54,254 nt of DNA from Deltaproteobacteria bacterium (GCA_002685535.1 NYXK01000182.1:62920-117173); one strand, 5' to 3'; shown: positions 11,296 to 23,518, counted from the stretch's first letter. Made by a program: numbers and translations. The notes: generated by a model from the letters alone, not told the origin.

Positions 11296-11675
11296 TTATG
11301 GGCAGGTTGATCCTCCGCAGACGTACTCATCCCCAACTTTGTGGCACGAGCATCCACGCTTCATGAGTTCGTCCATGGCGTTCAATGCGAGGTCACGAGG
11401 GCAAGTGGATCCGCCGCAGATACTGAAGAGGATATGTTAGTATTGTGCTGTACCATTTCCATGCTATCTTCCCTCCTTTTGTCTTGGAGGACGATGGAAA
11501 GAGGGGGGGATGGATATGTGGAGGGTAATGGTAGTGGACCGAGATGGAGAGGAGAGACGTACTACTCATCGCCGACTTTATGGCATGAACATCCTCTCGC
11601 TTCGATGGATGGAGAGGGCGCGGCAAGGGCGAGGGCCGAGAGGAAGGTAAGTGCCAAGGTGAGTGAGAACTTCAT
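11296..11675 (-). CDS. Secreted precursor with two tandem four-cysteine peptides (KEX2-type)
   Basis: Two exons, 11675-11563 and 11422-11296, give a 79-residue protein. The intron (11562-11423, 140 bases) has donor GTACGT, branch ACTAAC and acceptor TTCAG. Residues 1-19 form a signal peptide starting MKFSLTLALTFLSALA. After APSPSIEAR comes copy 1, GCSCHKVGDEYICGGSTCP. A linker, RDLALNAMDELMKR, follows, then copy 2, GCSCHKVGDEYVCGGSTCP, and the stop. Copies differ by one Ile/Val change. The linker ends in KR, a KEX2 site, directly before copy 2; copy 1 follows a single Arg. Cysteine spacing is C-x-C-x8-C-x4-C in each copy. This layout is typical of fungal pheromone, RiPP and effector precursors. 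No RiPP-modifying enzyme is nearby, so an antimicrobial, effector or signalling peptide stabilised by disulfides is more likely. Function unknown. Confidence 0.85.
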
Positions 11676-14109
11676 GTTGAGTTGTTGATCGGTTGATCTT
11701 TGAGAATTTCAGGTGGGCTGCTTTTGTCTTCGAGAAGATCGTCGGGCACTGGATCGAAGTTGAGTGAAACCTTTTTAGGGTGACTGGGCTGCTTGCTTGA
11801 TGGGCTGAATTGAATTCTTGTGAAGAGTGAGGAAGCAGTAGGATGATGAGGTTTATATACTTCTCTTCTCTCGTCTGACGTCGGCTTGGTTACATCTGAC
11901 AGTTACTACACTGCAGAAGAGGAGACTGATTGCAGTGATCTACAGTCCTACATTGGATTTTCGGCGTTCGACATTCAAGCAGGTTTAAGGCACAGTACGG
12001 TACAACCAATTGAAGCTCAAAGTTCCTCAAAGTTTTAGGTCACCTTCCCAAAACATCTTCGCCACCACTTATCCTCAACCGACCAAACGAATGAGAGTAT
12101 GCGGCTACTCTTCTAGTCGCCTATATGGAATCAAAGCCACCTGCCAGATCTGTATATCATATGCGTCCGTTGATTCAGTTAGTGGCGGGTCGCTCAGGCA
12201 CTACTGATGCTTGAGGGGATGTATCTTGCCTCCTCTGTTTCTCGGTACAACACAACCGAAAACCACAACACTTCATATTCTGATAGCCTTTCGTTCCACA
12301 ATTCTCATTCCTCATCCGCTCGTCTAAGCTTTTTCTTTTTCTAGTAAGGTCTGTCGCTGTGCCCAAATTTTGCTTTTTGCAAGTACAACTCTCATGATCG
12401 GACTGTACCTGTCAGAGCTAGGTCTCCATCCTTACCTAAACCACTTTTTCCCAGCACCATTGGCTGTGAGCATGACGAGCATCCCAAAACGCTCCATTCA
12501 TCTCACGGGAGTGGCGCCAAGCTTTTAAGCTTATCTACCGCTAAATCTTCTTGTTGACGTGAAAAGAGGAGGCCTGGATGTGGGGTTCTAGGGTGGGCCC
12601 AGACGAGACGAACTGTTTTGGGAAGGTGGCAGGTAGGCATGTAGCTGAGTCCCTTTTTTGGAAAGTGCAGGCTGCTGCCTGTACAGTATAATAAAGTGCA
12701 GGTAAAGGATTATGGTTAAGGGAGCGTGCTTGGCTTTTGGCATGAATTCTTTTCTGCTCTCGTTGTGATTAATTTCGTGGAGGCGGAAAACCACCACTTC
12801 GGCGATACTCTGGTGCCTGGGAGGCGTGCACCTGCAGAGTATCGATCCGGAAAGTGTCGATTCTCGGCGGGAAATGATTATGAAATACACATCGAGGAAC
12901 CCAAGGAGGACCAAGGCGAGAGAGGTACTGTAAGCTGACAGTGGCCTGAGATATCGAGATCACAGCCGACACTTCTCGTTTATTGACATCCAATTAATCT
13001 TGTGTAACAGTGAGACGAATCCTTCGAGGGTTTCTGTCGGCCGCCACTCCATGACGGAGCGTTTAGTAAGACGATACGATCGTGGTACGATACTTGACTT
13101 CTTGATAGCAACGACAAGATGCCTAGAACAGCCTCCCAGACCCACGTGGTAGAGCAGCAGAGTGATATGCAAGTCTTGGCTCGTAAGTGCTGTATGGAAA
13201 TGCCCGGAGTCAGCTGCAGACGAGATGGACAAGAAACACATATTGAGCTTGACATAGATGGCTGCTGAATTGTGGAACATGCACGGTAGCGTTTGTACTG
13301 CTGCAGAAGAAATAAAAAAAGAAAGTGGCAATGTATGGGGGATCGCCCAGCATCGGTTAGGTTACACAGGGTTTGTTCCTCAGATAGGGGGAGCGGTTTC
13401 CCAATGCGGGGTACAGGCGGGCTCTTGTCATCTATCCTCTTGTCCTTCATCACATCTAAATAATGTGGCTTCCATGACCGATCCGGGTCGAGAGTTCAAT
13501 CACTTCAGTAAGTTCCATATCCTCTTTATACATATTCCAAAGTTTAAAAGGTTTTTTCTGTCTCAAGTGCACATTGCTTTTTACAGTACGATCTTCACCT
13601 GGCTCGGGAAGATATAGATCCAGCCAGCAAGCAGAAGCAATTCTTCAACATTTCCTGCACTTTTCCCCCGATCCGAATTCGGAGATTCCTCCTTCAAATC
13701 GTACCACGAATACCGAGACTCCACCGGATCTACACTGTAGCAACAGATCCCAATTTGCTTGTTTTCGCGTACCTAGGCAGCTACATGTTTGTTTTGTGAA
13801 GCGAGAGCATAACATTGGAGGGAAGGCTTCCATTGGCGCGGGGTTTGGCTGGGCTGGATTGGTGGGGTGCATTAGTGGACCCCTCTTGAGATTGAAGGTA
13901 TGGCGTCACCAACGTCATGGTGATGGAGTGAGATGATGAAGATTGGGAAAAAGTAATGCTAATTTTCTGTTCTTTTCCCACTTCAAATTTATTGATCCGC
14001 TAGATCTTTGAAGATATTCAGAGCACTTTTTTTCATCGAATTTTGGAATTCGAAGATTCATTGTTCAACAGCTACAGTCTAGTCGTCTACAACACAAGGA
14101 GTCTTCAAA
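11676..14109. other. Divergent intergenic region
   Basis: These 2.4 kb separate the divergent repeat-peptide gene (-) and GST gene (+), so they contain both promoters. The open frames (up to 157 codons at 12980-13453 on the minus strand) have no recognisable motif or codon signal. I see no supported gene. Confidence 0.5.
11852..11859 (-). promoter_or_regulatory. TATA box of the repeat-peptide gene
   Basis: TATATAAA on the minus strand lies 177 bases upstream of the start codon at 11675. The distance leaves room for a 5' leader of about 120-150 bases. Strong TATA boxes in fungi are common in inducible genes. Confidence 0.5.
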
Positions 14110-15791
14110 ATGTCGGAAGCAAGGAGAGTAAGTCTCAACTCGCAGGGCGAGCTCGCGCAAGGAGAAGTTCAGAAGACGGATATCGTGTAAGCTTCAACCT
14201 CCATACTCTCTTCTCTTCTCGACCTTCACAAGCAACATACCCAAAGAAGACTACATTTCAAGGCTGTATCAAACGACTGACACCGCACCAGTTTATACAC
14301 ATCCGGCACACCAAATGGCCAGAAAGTCTCCATGGTCCTCGAAGCTCTCGGGCTGAAGTACGAGACGAATCACATTGATATCTCGAAGAACACGCAGAAA
14401 GAAGAGTGGTATCTGAAGATCAATCGTACGATTTCCCCATTCCTCCTTCGTCGTCTCCCGTACTTCGTCTATTCACTCACCACTTTCCGTTCTCATACCT
14501 CCTACTCCTTCTATATCCCACCCCACTATTCCTGGATTACTGCTGACATTCCTTATCACAGCCAATGGACGCATCCCCGCCATAATCGACCGCACTGAGA
14601 CAGCAGACGGTAAGAGTCATGAGAAGAGGGTTTTTGAAGGGATGGCTATCATGCTTTATTTGTGTCAGAAGTATGATCGTGAATATGTTATTTCGTATGC
14701 TTTTGATAGTGATAAGTGAGTCGTCCCTCTTTCTCTCTTCATTTTCTCTCCTTCTTTGGTTGTGGGGAGTGTTGAGATGTGGTGAAGGTGCAGTAGAGTT
14801 GAAATCTTGAAGTCTTGGATATGGATGAGGAAGGAAGCTTGCAATGGAGCTTGGCTGAGGCTGGATGTTGAGCTCTTAAAGACTGAGATTTGAGATATAA
14901 ATGCTAATGGGGATGACACGCATAGGTATTGGGAAGTCGTCGAATGGATGACCTGGATGCAGAGTGGAATCGGTCCCATGCAGGTTCGTCTCTCCGCCCC
15001 TTCACCTCCCATCAAAATTCCAGATCCTCAATACCTCATCTCTCCTATTTTTGAAGCACACATATCCATCTGCTTGAGATATCTAACAGACAAATGAACT
15101 CAGGGCCAAGCAAACCACTTCTTCCGCTACGCCCCCGAAAAAATCGAATACGCTATAAACCGCTACCAAACTGAAGTCAGTCATCTCCCCTCCCCCCTCG
15201 TCCCCCTCGTCCCCCTCTTCCCCTACCTCTTCCCCCCTCCCCTCCTCTCCCCTCACCTCTCACCTCCCCACCTCAACTCAACTAAATCCCCCTCCTCCCA
15301 ACAGACCAAACGCCTCTACAGCGTCCTCGAACACCGCCTAGCCCAGCAAAAGTCAGCAAACCACACCGCAGCCGGCACACAAGCTTCGACCGCAGGAGGC
15401 GACAAGAAGAAAGCCGAAGGAGGGGGCCCGTGGATCGTGGGTGATAAGTTGACGATTGCCGATATAGCATGTTTCTCATGGGTGAACTGGGCCGAGTGGG
15501 CGGGTGTGAGTCTAGACGAATTTCCGTGAGTGCTCTCGGAATCTCCTGGCTTCCTTCCGAATATACATATATATGACGATGCTGACAAGATTGTGTGTGA
15601 TGCATAGGGAGGTGAGAGATTGGGCTGAGAGGATTAATGCGAGACCTGCTATCAAGCGCGGCTTGGACGTCCCCGAGCCGTTCAAGATGAAGGAGAAGAT
15701 GAAGACGAAGGAGGGGGAGAGGGAGTTTGAGGAACATCATAGTAGGTGGGTTATGGATGGGCAGAAGAAGGATCAGGAGAGGCATAAGTGA
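14110..15791 (+). CDS. Glutathione S-transferase, Ure2p-like, seven exons
   Basis: This cytosolic enzyme conjugates glutathione to electrophiles, or acts as a glutathione-dependent reductase. Exons are 14110-14186, 14292-14425, 14562-14715, 14926-14983, 15104-15175, 15305-15525 and 15608-15791, giving 299 residues. All introns are GT-AG. The thioredoxin-fold domain starts at [19 protein letters not shown] (residues 27-45), a Ure2p-like signature. NGRIPAI (72-78) carries the cis-Pro loop for glutathione, and [10 protein letters not shown] (95-104) replaces the usual E-S-x-A-I. The helical domain includes [16 protein letters not shown] (210-225). A Lys/Gly-rich insert (about 190-207) and a charged tail (261-299) are extra. 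Intron 5 is extremely pyrimidine-rich. The start is the only ATG that joins in phase to exon 2. Confidence 0.92.
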
Positions 15792-18700
15792 GGGGTTCGG
15801 GGTCTGAAGCCCTCGAAGTTGGTTGGAGTGGGGGTGGGGTGAGAGGTTTGGATACGATTTGCTTGATGTATTTTGTTGATGGGATTCGGATTTTGGCTTT
15901 GGCTTTGTTGTCGAGTGGGCAAATTGTGATGGGGTATATGTCGTTATTTCGACGGTTTCTCATTCTCGATTGGGGAGGCGATTTGTTTCTGTAGCACTAG
16001 TATTTTTCAGCTTATGCAATGAATGAAATGGCTTCTTTATTTCATGGGTATGTTGGAATAGATTGCTGGTATGATATACCATTACCTCGTCGAGTGAAGA
16101 AGTGAACTTCACCATTCAAAGACCGTGATATTGCAGATGTATTCGTTGATCCAGCCAGTATTTTAATCACGGACGGTACAAATCTGAACTATGGCTCAAC
16201 TTCTAGACAGGTAAGACAAGCTTGACAATGTGATGGGAACTGGCATGAGCTGAAAAGATCGACGAAGAAAATTATGCTTTGGTACTGCCGAATTACCACA
16301 CCTCCAGGTCGGCGCCTTGTATCGAGTCGTTCATGTATACCAGTTGGCCAAGTCCTGCTGCTACATTATGAACAGCATCGGAAGCGATCCGTGGCTGCCG
16401 AGTCAGCTCTTTGTGGTCAGAACTATGGAAGGTGGAGAGGTAGATCAGAGTTGGTCACCCACTTAGTAAATTCTGCTGAAGGGAAGAACCACTCGCTGAA
16501 AGGACTTCACGATCTGGTAGAGGTCATTAGAAGTAGTTGAGAGCTGAGAGGATTGTCCCGAATCAATTCAAATTTCTCGGGGAGTTGACAAGTCCCGTTC
16601 AGACATGTGGAAGATCGCATCTACTGGCAAGTCGGTCGATTGGTGAACATTGACATGAGAGCGACATGTATTAATGCTTACTTGCCCGTTTTGCAAGAAG
16701 AAGACGCAATAAAGGAGATGTCGATTGAAGCGCCTTTGCTGGCAGCGCTGGCTCCACTTACGATCCGGGTTCTGTATATGACTGTTCAATGTGCAAGTGA
16801 AGCAGTCAGGGACAGTAAACCCCACGGGTTGATTGTCCAGCGCGATCTAGTGACATTGGCTGCTCTTACTGCTGAGGATCATTAGACTCAATGGCTAGAC
16901 ATTATTTTAAATTGAAGAGGAGCCGACATAATTGGCTGTGAGAAGTCGAGAAACACATGAGACGTATAAAACAGCAGATGTCATAAAATTACGCTAGAAA
17001 ATTATACCGGGGGATACATTGTAAGGTGTACCGGCGATATCAGCCTCTTCTTTCAGCACTAAGTTTCTTTGTTGTTTGTTCCTCGAAGTCAGCCAGAAGG
17101 AGCAGGCCGCTTCAGGTACGCGTTCTAGACTCAATCCCGTGACGTCGAAAAATATTCAGGTCCCGTTTAAGAAGGGGGAGTTCCTAGAAGAGTGGGACTC
17201 GACCAAACTTCCACACCGCTGGTCTGCCGTGACGTCGGCTCTTTTTTTCTTGCGCTTGAAGCGTTTGGCTGAGAGAGGAATAGAGAGATGGTAGGGTGGA
17301 GTGCATGTGGGCAATGTAGGGTCGATGAGGAAGTAAGGTACCCGAAACCAGGAACCGTGGTCGTGTTCGTATAGTTGAGGGTGCTATTGTGTGATAGAGG
17401 TAAGGCGATGGGCCTGCGGAGCACAACGATGGGTCTTTTGGTCAGCCTTGTAATTGACTGGATGAGAGATGCTCTTTGTACTGGTCTGGATGTCGCATGA
17501 AGGAGTCGTGGATTTCGTGTGAGTGGCCGTGGATTTTGCTAGGTATGGGTGAGTTCATGAGCGTGGGGGTTGAACTCTATCTCACGATTATTTTCACCTG
17601 CTTGACGTTACTGCACTGCACCCGCATCTAGACTTTGCAGAAAAGTGTGCGTGCCTTGCATCTGCATCTATTTTGCAGTAGATGGGAGGGATGAGATTTC
17701 GATGGCCGTATGCTGGCTAAAACGTTCGTGGGTAATAATGGTAAGCTGATGGCAGGATGGATCAAGGAGGAGGTTTGTTTAGCGCGCGTGGCGCCTCTTT
17801 TGGTCCAAGGCGGGTTGGTGGCGGGGTTGCGATGGAGGGGTCGCTGGATGTCGGATTGGTTGGGTGTGAGATGGCGCATTCTTACCTTCATATCCATGAT
17901 GCGGGTAGGATGGATGAGAGTTGGAAGTGTAAGTGGTGATATAAAGTATCTTGAGTCATGGGATGCTTGTGGACATGGATTGTAACGTGAGGAATAGGAA
18001 GGTAAATGTTCTGTAGCAGCAACAGGTACGATGATTGTCGCAGGTACGTGAGACGTGTTGGAGATTGTGAAAAGGTCTTGGTACAGAGTTTACTTGACTG
18101 CGCCCGATGTGGTGTTAAAGACGCATGTACAGGAGAGGTAACTTACGAGGTTTATCCTGGGGCTCTTACAGTACTATAGCTTACAGCAGATGAGATCGAA
18201 TATGTCGTACATGTCTTAATGCACCTAGTTGTAGTCTGTCCTGTACGTCCGTACAGCGGTAGCCAGGCGAGGCTGCACAGTACCTATAGTTATGGTGCCT
18301 GTACCTGTGTACCTTGCACCTGAAGCGCACAGGACAGCCTGACCTGATTAGACCTGATCCCTCGTTCCTGGGCCTCGTCGTCTGTTGGCCCCGTGAGTGT
18401 TTGTGAGTAATGGGGATGCCAAAGCTCGTATCCTGATTTGATATCCATCTCACGAGATGTCAGCTTGGACCCTTTGGCTGTTCGCCATCCTTCAGCTACC
18501 CCTCCTCTTCCTTGCCTGTCATGTCACGCCTGGCAGCACTCGGCTTGTGATGTGCGTGCGGGACCGACAATGGGAACAACAAAGCTTGAGCGGTGAGTGG
18601 TGGAAGCAACGATATGGTAGGAAGAGGAACGCCTCATAATTCCTTATCAAGCAGAATAAGCCATGCTATGCTTGGCTGAGTGTCTTGTCCGACAGAAGCC

Positions 18701-19000
18701 GTGGAGATGCAGATGCAGAGACATGAGATAGGACAGGAGAGGCAAGGATAGAAGAAGTCGAGATGCTGAGAGGTTGATTGCGCAGGGAAAGAAGGGAATA
18801 ATGACATCGTTCCCGCGGCTGATCCGGACAGGAAGGAAGAGCTAGACCAGGATATGAGGTGGGGATTTGGGGACTTATTTGACTTGGGTGGAGTGAACCT
18901 GGAATGGGAATGCCCTGGAGCGTCGGTGGATGTGGATCTTTGGAAGGGGAGAGGGGTGGAGGGGAGTCAGGGATGGTGACAGGACCACAGTACCAGGATG

Positions 19001-19030
19001 CGATAACCACGATAGGTCCGTTATCGATAA
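19001..19030. promoter_or_regulatory. Cluster of four GATA-factor sites
   Basis: Four HGATAR motifs occur in 30 bases: CGATAA at 19001, CGATAG at 19010, TTATCG (reverse CGATAA) at 19021 and CGATAA at 19025. The last two form the 12-base palindrome GTTATCGATAAC (19020-19031). Fungal GATA factors such as AreA, NreB-type and SreA-type proteins bind HGATAR and prefer paired sites. The cluster lies 2.25 kb upstream of the zinc-finger gene; the target gene is not known. Confidence 0.4.
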
Positions 19031-20200
19031 CCTAACTGCCCTTCCTCCCCTGATCTTGAATTTGACCTTGACCTTGCGCAGTACAGTGATTCATAGCACT
19101 AGAGCAAGCGCATGTACCACACTTTATCTCAAGGTTCATATGTCGCAAAGAATGATAATGAACAACAATTCGGACCGAGGCGAGGCTGTTCTTATATTGT
19201 TCATCCTTGCCTCGTATACTGCCTCCCCCTCTGCAGACTCTGCAGCTCTGCCTCTTTTCTGCCCCGCGAGGTTGGACGAATAGGCAGTGTGCGGTCCAGA
19301 TTGCTGCACTCTACTGCGCAGTATGCCCCATCCGGCAAGGCAAGGGCAGGAACAGCGCAATTCAGGAACCGCAAAAATCCTGAAACAGCGACAAAGAGGC
19401 GCTAATCATGACCCACCTGCTCTTGGAATGCACTGAAGTTGCGCCTCGCCCCTCCTTTGACCCTCCTTGAGCCAGCCCTCCATTTCCCTTCTTCTTAGAG
19501 GAAGACTGGAAGCGAAGCCTCACTCATGATCTGGCCTGGGCACTCGGTATTGACGGCTATTTAATCAATATCAGGTACGGCCTCGTTCTGTCCGAATCAT
19601 TCGGAGTCAAGCCCAATTATCTGTACATCGGAGTTGACGAGAGACCGTTGCTGATGATCAATGGCAGAGGGAATCTTATGCTCAAACAGCACACACCTCA
19701 TCTCACCTCACCTCTTACTCACATCACTTCACTTGATCTCATCTTACTCCACGACTCCTCGCCGGACATAGCAAACCACTCAAGATGTAACCACCTCTTA
19801 CAACCCACACAATTACGCAGCTTCATGGAAACCTTCAAGAGACGGACTGCCCCAACTTTAAGGGCCAGGCACGGTTTTATGTGACTCGCTTCGTCTGTTT
19901 TGCCCTACCATTTAAACTTCCTCTCTGGTTACCCAAACCGGCCTCAACCCAGTACCTCAGTCCGACACTAAAACTTTGAATGTCCCCTTGGAGACGCGGA
20001 TCCTCAAGACTTCCTCAACATCTCAACCACGGTTGTATAGTGAACAAGATCCACATAGATCGTACCTGGACATAGATAACACCCACCTCGAGTATATTAT
20101 GTGACGCCTCTGCCCCTTGACCGAGAGTTGTTCTTCTTCCCCTGCTTTTGTTCCAGCCTCGTTCCCAACACAACACACACAAAAACTCCTTACTCTTGCA

Positions 20201-20226
20201 TCCCATCCCATCCCATCCCATCCCAT
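20201..20226 (+). repeat. TCCCA short tandem repeat
   Basis: Five uninterrupted TCCCA units are followed by a degenerate one. They lie in the pyrimidine-rich leader of the zinc-finger gene and look like a simple slippage repeat. Confidence 0.85.
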
Positions 20227-21277
20227 CTCATCTGAAGCCTCTTTTCCCGCTACTCACACACTTGACTCCACTCTTGTTTTTAAGTCCCCGTCCTGCAGCT
20301 GCAATTCGTAAGCCCGACGCTGCTCACACTCGCTTATCGCCACACTAGGCAAAGTCCAAGCCAGACGGGTTGCCCTTTCCAGGTTCAGGCTTTGCAGTTT
20401 GCAGAGCATTTCAACTGGCGCTGCACCTCACTGGACTCCGCTGCATCCATCGTGCCCGCCTTGCCCTGACTTGCGCCTCCTCTGCCTCTTCTCCTCTTCC
20501 TTCCCACGTCAAGTCCAGAGTCCGTAGCGCATCTGCAACTACTGCATCTCTTCTCCTCTCCTCTCCGCTCTCTCTCTCCTCTTCTCTGCAAACCCACTAC
20601 CACCCGCAGATCTCGCCCATCACTTATCCAACATCCAACATTCGACCTTACTCCGTTTCCTTGGTCGCACCATCCCACCAGCGAACATTACCTCCACATC
20701 TCAGCATCAATAGCATCATCTCGAAAGCTCTGCACCGCTCCTCGTTCACCCGATTATTGTGTTCCTGGCGCTGAAGGCTAATCCTTGCTGCCGATTATCG
20801 TCGTCTATCCCCTCCTACCGCGAATTCTCCCGGTCGCATAACTCCCATATTGCCTCGTCCTCCCCGCTTCGTCTTATCGATCGCACCGCTATCGAGAGAT
20901 AACATCCATCTTAAGCATCGTTCTCTACGAGGATCACCAACAGGCCCGTTCATACTCGTCGGAAGAAGACAAAGGACTCGAGAGTTGCTGCTGGTCAAGC
21001 TGGGACTTTGCAACAGCCGCCGACAACATTCATTGGATTGCGGCTCAGCCCTCCCAGCCTTCGCACCGCACGGTACCTGATTCCAGGCGGACAACGACCA
21101 AATAATCCCACCGCATGATTCTAGATGTTTTGATAGTTCATCCTCTTCATCTCTCCGACCTCTACCAACTTTCCCCTCCGACCTCCTGGGAATAGTCGCC
21201 CCCGCCATCCCGCCGACGATCCCCAGCCTCTTCCGTCATATATACTCAGACCGACCGACCCACAATCGATCACCACA

Positions 21278-23518
21278 ATGGCTTCGACAACCTTCTCCCC
21301 AGTAAATACAACCCTCGTCTCCGATCCTCACGGTCGCAATGGAGAAGAAGCAAATCCTTTGACCCCACGTCCGAGCACTGCACCGACCTCACAACTCCAC
21401 CCTCAAATGCCTCGAGACGACGCAAGAACTCCAACAAGGGCAACCTTCGGTCTGGACAACCAACGACCTCTTCCCCCAGCCTCTTCTCCCTTCGTACCTC
21501 CTACGCCATTATCTTCTAATGAGGAGCAGTCACAGCAGACGGGCTTGGCCCGCGGCGACTCGCAGCACTCGACCAAATCTCGAGATTCCGGAGATGTAGA
21601 TATGGATTCGGAGGATAATGGTGAAGAAGGATCTGAAGACGACGCAAGCGTTAATGCAGATGGAACCAGATCTACGAAAAAGAAGGGGAAATCACAAAGG
21701 TTCTATTGCCTGGAATATCCACCATGCAACCTAAGTTTCACACGAAGTGAGCATCTTGCTCGGCATATTAGGTTAGCAGGCATTCATACATTGTCATTGT
21801 GATTTCCTAACGTTGACAGAAAACACACCGGTGAACGCCCTTTTCAATGCCACTGCTCTCGCAGATTCTCTCGACTCGACAATCTACGACAGCATGCCCA
21901 GACTGTGCACCAAAACGAAGATATTCCACCTGAATCACTGGCCGCCACCGGAACCAGATTCCAGAGACAAGTTCGCACGGACAGAGTCAGACCAGCAGGA
22001 AGGTCAAGGGCATCGACAGCAGGAAGTCAGGGTAGTCAAGGCCGTGGTCACCAACGCAACTCTCTGTCTCTATCGAGCATGACTAGCATTGGTTCAGCTG
22101 GATCGATTTATCCCAACCGAGATGATATGAGGAGACGCCCACCACCTTTGGTTATGGCAGATGGACGGAACCGGTTCTCGCAGGAGATCTATCGACCTGA
22201 TAGTCCATCGAGCGGCTACTATCGACAGGATTCCTACCGGCCGCATTCCCCAGGCTTCAGTACTCCCACTTCTGCTACCTTTTCGACCGGACAGAACAGT
22301 CCTCATTGGACATCTGGAATGCAATCGCCAGGCTCAGCACATTCTCGCACTGCTAGTTTATATTCAGGTCACCGAACTCCTGGAAGAAGACTCTCTGTAC
22401 CATCTGCAGGAAACCCTTTCCAGTCACCTCATGGGAATAACTTCGGGCCATCTGCTCTTGGTCTGAACTCATCTAATATGGGGGCATTCTCACCATCGGG
22501 AAGTATGATCTCAAGTCCTACTACGTCGAACAGTGGTTGGTCTCGACGAGAATCCATAAGCTCTGTAGAGTACGAAAACAGGCGCAGAACATGGCATCCA
22601 GAAACCCGGCCAGGTATGGAACAGTTCACGAGCCGTCTACAAAATGTCACCACCCCCAATCACTACGCTACTGGACCTGGTCCATTACCTCAGCCTCCTA
22701 TCGTTCCTAGCCAGCCTATGCGTCTTCCAGGAATCGAGAGTTTTGATCCACTTCCAAGGCCAGCTACTCCTGTCCAACGTCAACCAAGCCCAAAGATGAT
22801 TGATACGCCAAGTCGTCCTCCAATGAACTACGATCGAGAGAGACCAGTAAGCCAGCATTGGGAGCAGGGTATGAATCGGAATATGAATCGTCTCGACATC
22901 CAGGGTACGCCCCCAACGGATGCAGCAAGTCAGTGGGCAAACGACGCGAACAGAGCAGTTTTGTCCGCCCGTGAACATATCCGACAACAACCGGCAGTTC
23001 GATTTGAAGAATCTTCATACTCGAACAGGCCACAAACTAGCAGCGGGTATCCCCAACACCAACATCATGTCAGTGCTCCAGTTGCTCCAGTCACTCCACG
23101 GGAATCCAAGCGTCAAGGCTGGTATCATGGTCCTCCTAACACACAGCAGAACATGCAACAGCCAGTACAGCGAACTTCTCCAGCAGAATCGAGCGGGTCC
23201 GAAGGTGGAATTCCCGGAACGCCCAGTAGCTCGATGAGCGAGTACAACCCTAGCATAGTGCATGCGAATGGTTGGGTGGAGAATCGGAATGGTGTTCAAC
23301 AACACGATCCAAGGAATGGACCACCGAATGGATATGCTACTTATGCTCCGCAAAATGGAGCGGAAGGAGCATATACTTACGGGCCAGGATCGCACCAGAA
23401 CCAGGTACAGCAGAATGATCAGGTACCAAAATCAAACAGTGGCATGAGCGGATTAGATGCACTTGTAGCTGTTGCGACAGCTCAAGAGCCTAAAAAGGTG
23501 ACTGCGGCGGCCTATTGA
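21278..23518 (+). CDS. C2H2 zinc-finger transcription factor, two exons
   Basis: Exons 21278-21771 and 21820-23518 (48-base intron, CTAAC branch) give 730 residues. An acidic Ser-rich N terminus precedes a basic patch, KKKGKSQ, and two zinc fingers. Finger 1 uses C144, C150, H163 and H167 ([20 protein letters not shown]). Finger 2 uses C175, C177, H190 and H195 ([17 protein letters not shown]), so its cysteines are spaced C-x-C. The recognition helices RSEHLAR and RLDNLRQ resemble those of yeast Usv1/Rgm1-type and S. pombe Rsv1-type factors, which respond to carbon or stress signals. The rest (about 200-730) is Pro/Ser/Gln/Asn-rich and probably disordered, as in activation domains. The intron lies just before KHTGERP. 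The precise role in this fungus is unknown. Confidence 0.9.

Larger units (their letters stand above)
15792..21277. other. 5.5 kb gene-poor region with long pyrimidine-rich leader
   Basis: I find no convincing gene here. The last 1.1 kb (about 20100-21277) is C/T-rich on the plus strand and is probably the 5' leader and core promoter of the zinc-finger gene. It contains the TCCCA repeat and several upstream ATGs. One 60-codon frame at 18457-18639 begins with a signal-peptide-like segment (MSAWTLWLFAILQLPLLFLA), but has no other support. Frames at 16274-16540 and 16607-16885 show no motif. A GATA-site cluster at 19001-19030 is listed separately. Confidence 0.5.

Noticed and set aside
15282..15785. 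167-codon minus-strand frame
   Set aside because: It lies antisense to GST exons 6 and 7 and the pyrimidine-rich intron 5; composition shadow.
11296..15791. RiPP gene cluster around the repeat-peptide precursor
   Set aside because: No DUF3328 (UstY-type), tyrosinase or methyltransferase gene is seen within several kilobases; only a GST lies downstream.
20370..20774. 134-codon plus-strand frame
   Set aside because: Lies in the pyrimidine-rich leader; Ser/Leu/His-rich translation follows the base bias.
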